The notes under the pieces are model-generated. The model saw nothing but the letters and a program-made list of their open reading frames with translations. It had not been told where the DNA came from and did no database searches. 31,913 nt of DNA from Caulobacterales bacterium 32-69-10. GTDB taxonomy: Bacteria; Pseudomonadota; Alphaproteobacteria; Caulobacterales; Caulobacteraceae. This document shows, piece by piece, positions 31,849-31,913 of the stretch. The position numbers and the translations under genes are program-made. Every line of letters begins with the position of its first letter. Positions within the stretch are counted from its first letter, which is position 1. Location: assembly GCA_002280485.1 (NCBI GenBank), contig NCED01000010.1, positions 1 to 31,913 on the forward strand, given 5' to 3'.

Positions 31849-31913
31849 TCCGCCGTCGGGGCGGCGGCCGGGTCGCGGCCCCGTTCGCCCTGCAGATCAT
31901 GGGGCTGCTGGCC
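31845..31913 (+). CDS. Sensor histidine kinase, N-terminal fragment (partial)
   Basis: ATG at 31845 overlaps the response regulator stop. The 23 residues visible are basic then hydrophobic (MIRRRGGGRVAAPFALQIMG), fitting the first membrane span of a sensor kinase. The kinase identity is inferred from position and overlap with an OmpR-type regulator, since no kinase motif is inside the window. Confidence 0.6.
   Translation, partial: MIRRRGGGRVAAPFALQIMGLLA

Overview
The window is GC-rich and gene-dense. Its codon use, its Caulobacterales-like intergenic inverted repeats and its gene content all suggest an alphaproteobacterium of the Caulobacteraceae (Phenylobacterium/Caulobacter type). The gene content includes a possible EcfG-type stress promoter, an isoquinoline-oxidoreductase-type molybdoenzyme with TAT export, and many outer-membrane and periplasmic proteins. 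The assignment is inference; no rRNA or tRNA gene is present to test it. I see no insertion sequence, phage gene, integrase, CRISPR array, tRNA or rRNA, so this reads as ordinary chromosome.

Layout, left to right. 1-93 is the tail of a medium-chain (quinone-type) dehydrogenase. 294-839 is a small outer-membrane beta-barrel protein with a possible EcfG promoter and a good terminator. 942-3901 (minus) is a FIST-domain sensor protein coupled to a soluble hybrid histidine kinase, an arrangement like the NosP nitric-oxide sensor/kinase pairs. 4031-5632 (minus) holds a 28-residue membrane peptide candidate and an exported M20 peptidase. 5904-7362 holds a 57-residue cysteine-rich 'oxidoreductase-like' protein and a YnfM-type MFS exporter.

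7439-12582 is the most distinctive locus. A circularly permuted ATP-grasp enzyme, an alpha-E protein, a transglutaminase-like protease and the proteasome-like peptidase Anbu are packed as one operon, followed without a gap by a TIGR03862-type flavoprotein that has no normal start codon. The Anbu operon is known as a gene set but its substrate is not. 12701-16308 holds an alpha/beta hydrolase, a second transglutaminase-like protein and a GH13 alpha-glucosidase whose ribosome-binding site appears to come from an intergenic repeat.

16361-20719 holds a glycine-zipper envelope protein, two tandem small membrane proteins, an exported trypsin-like protease, an intergenic region with a perfect but ownerless terminator (possible small RNA), and a short Hsp70-type ATPase resembling YegD. 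20738-25207 (minus) is a molybdenum hydroxylase cluster: a 2Fe-2S subunit, a TAT-exported molybdopterin subunit, then XdhC and a MobA/MocA-like nucleotidyltransferase for cofactor maturation.

25351-27497 (minus) holds an alanine-rich lipoprotein and an ABC exporter. The exporter's 5' region shows a clean sigma-70 promoter, a 16-codon leader ORF with a strong Shine-Dalgarno sequence and two mutually exclusive RNA structures, which is the layout of an attenuator. Divergent from it, 27886-31913 encodes a 1058-residue autotransporter followed by an OmpR-type response regulator and the start of its overlapping sensor kinase.
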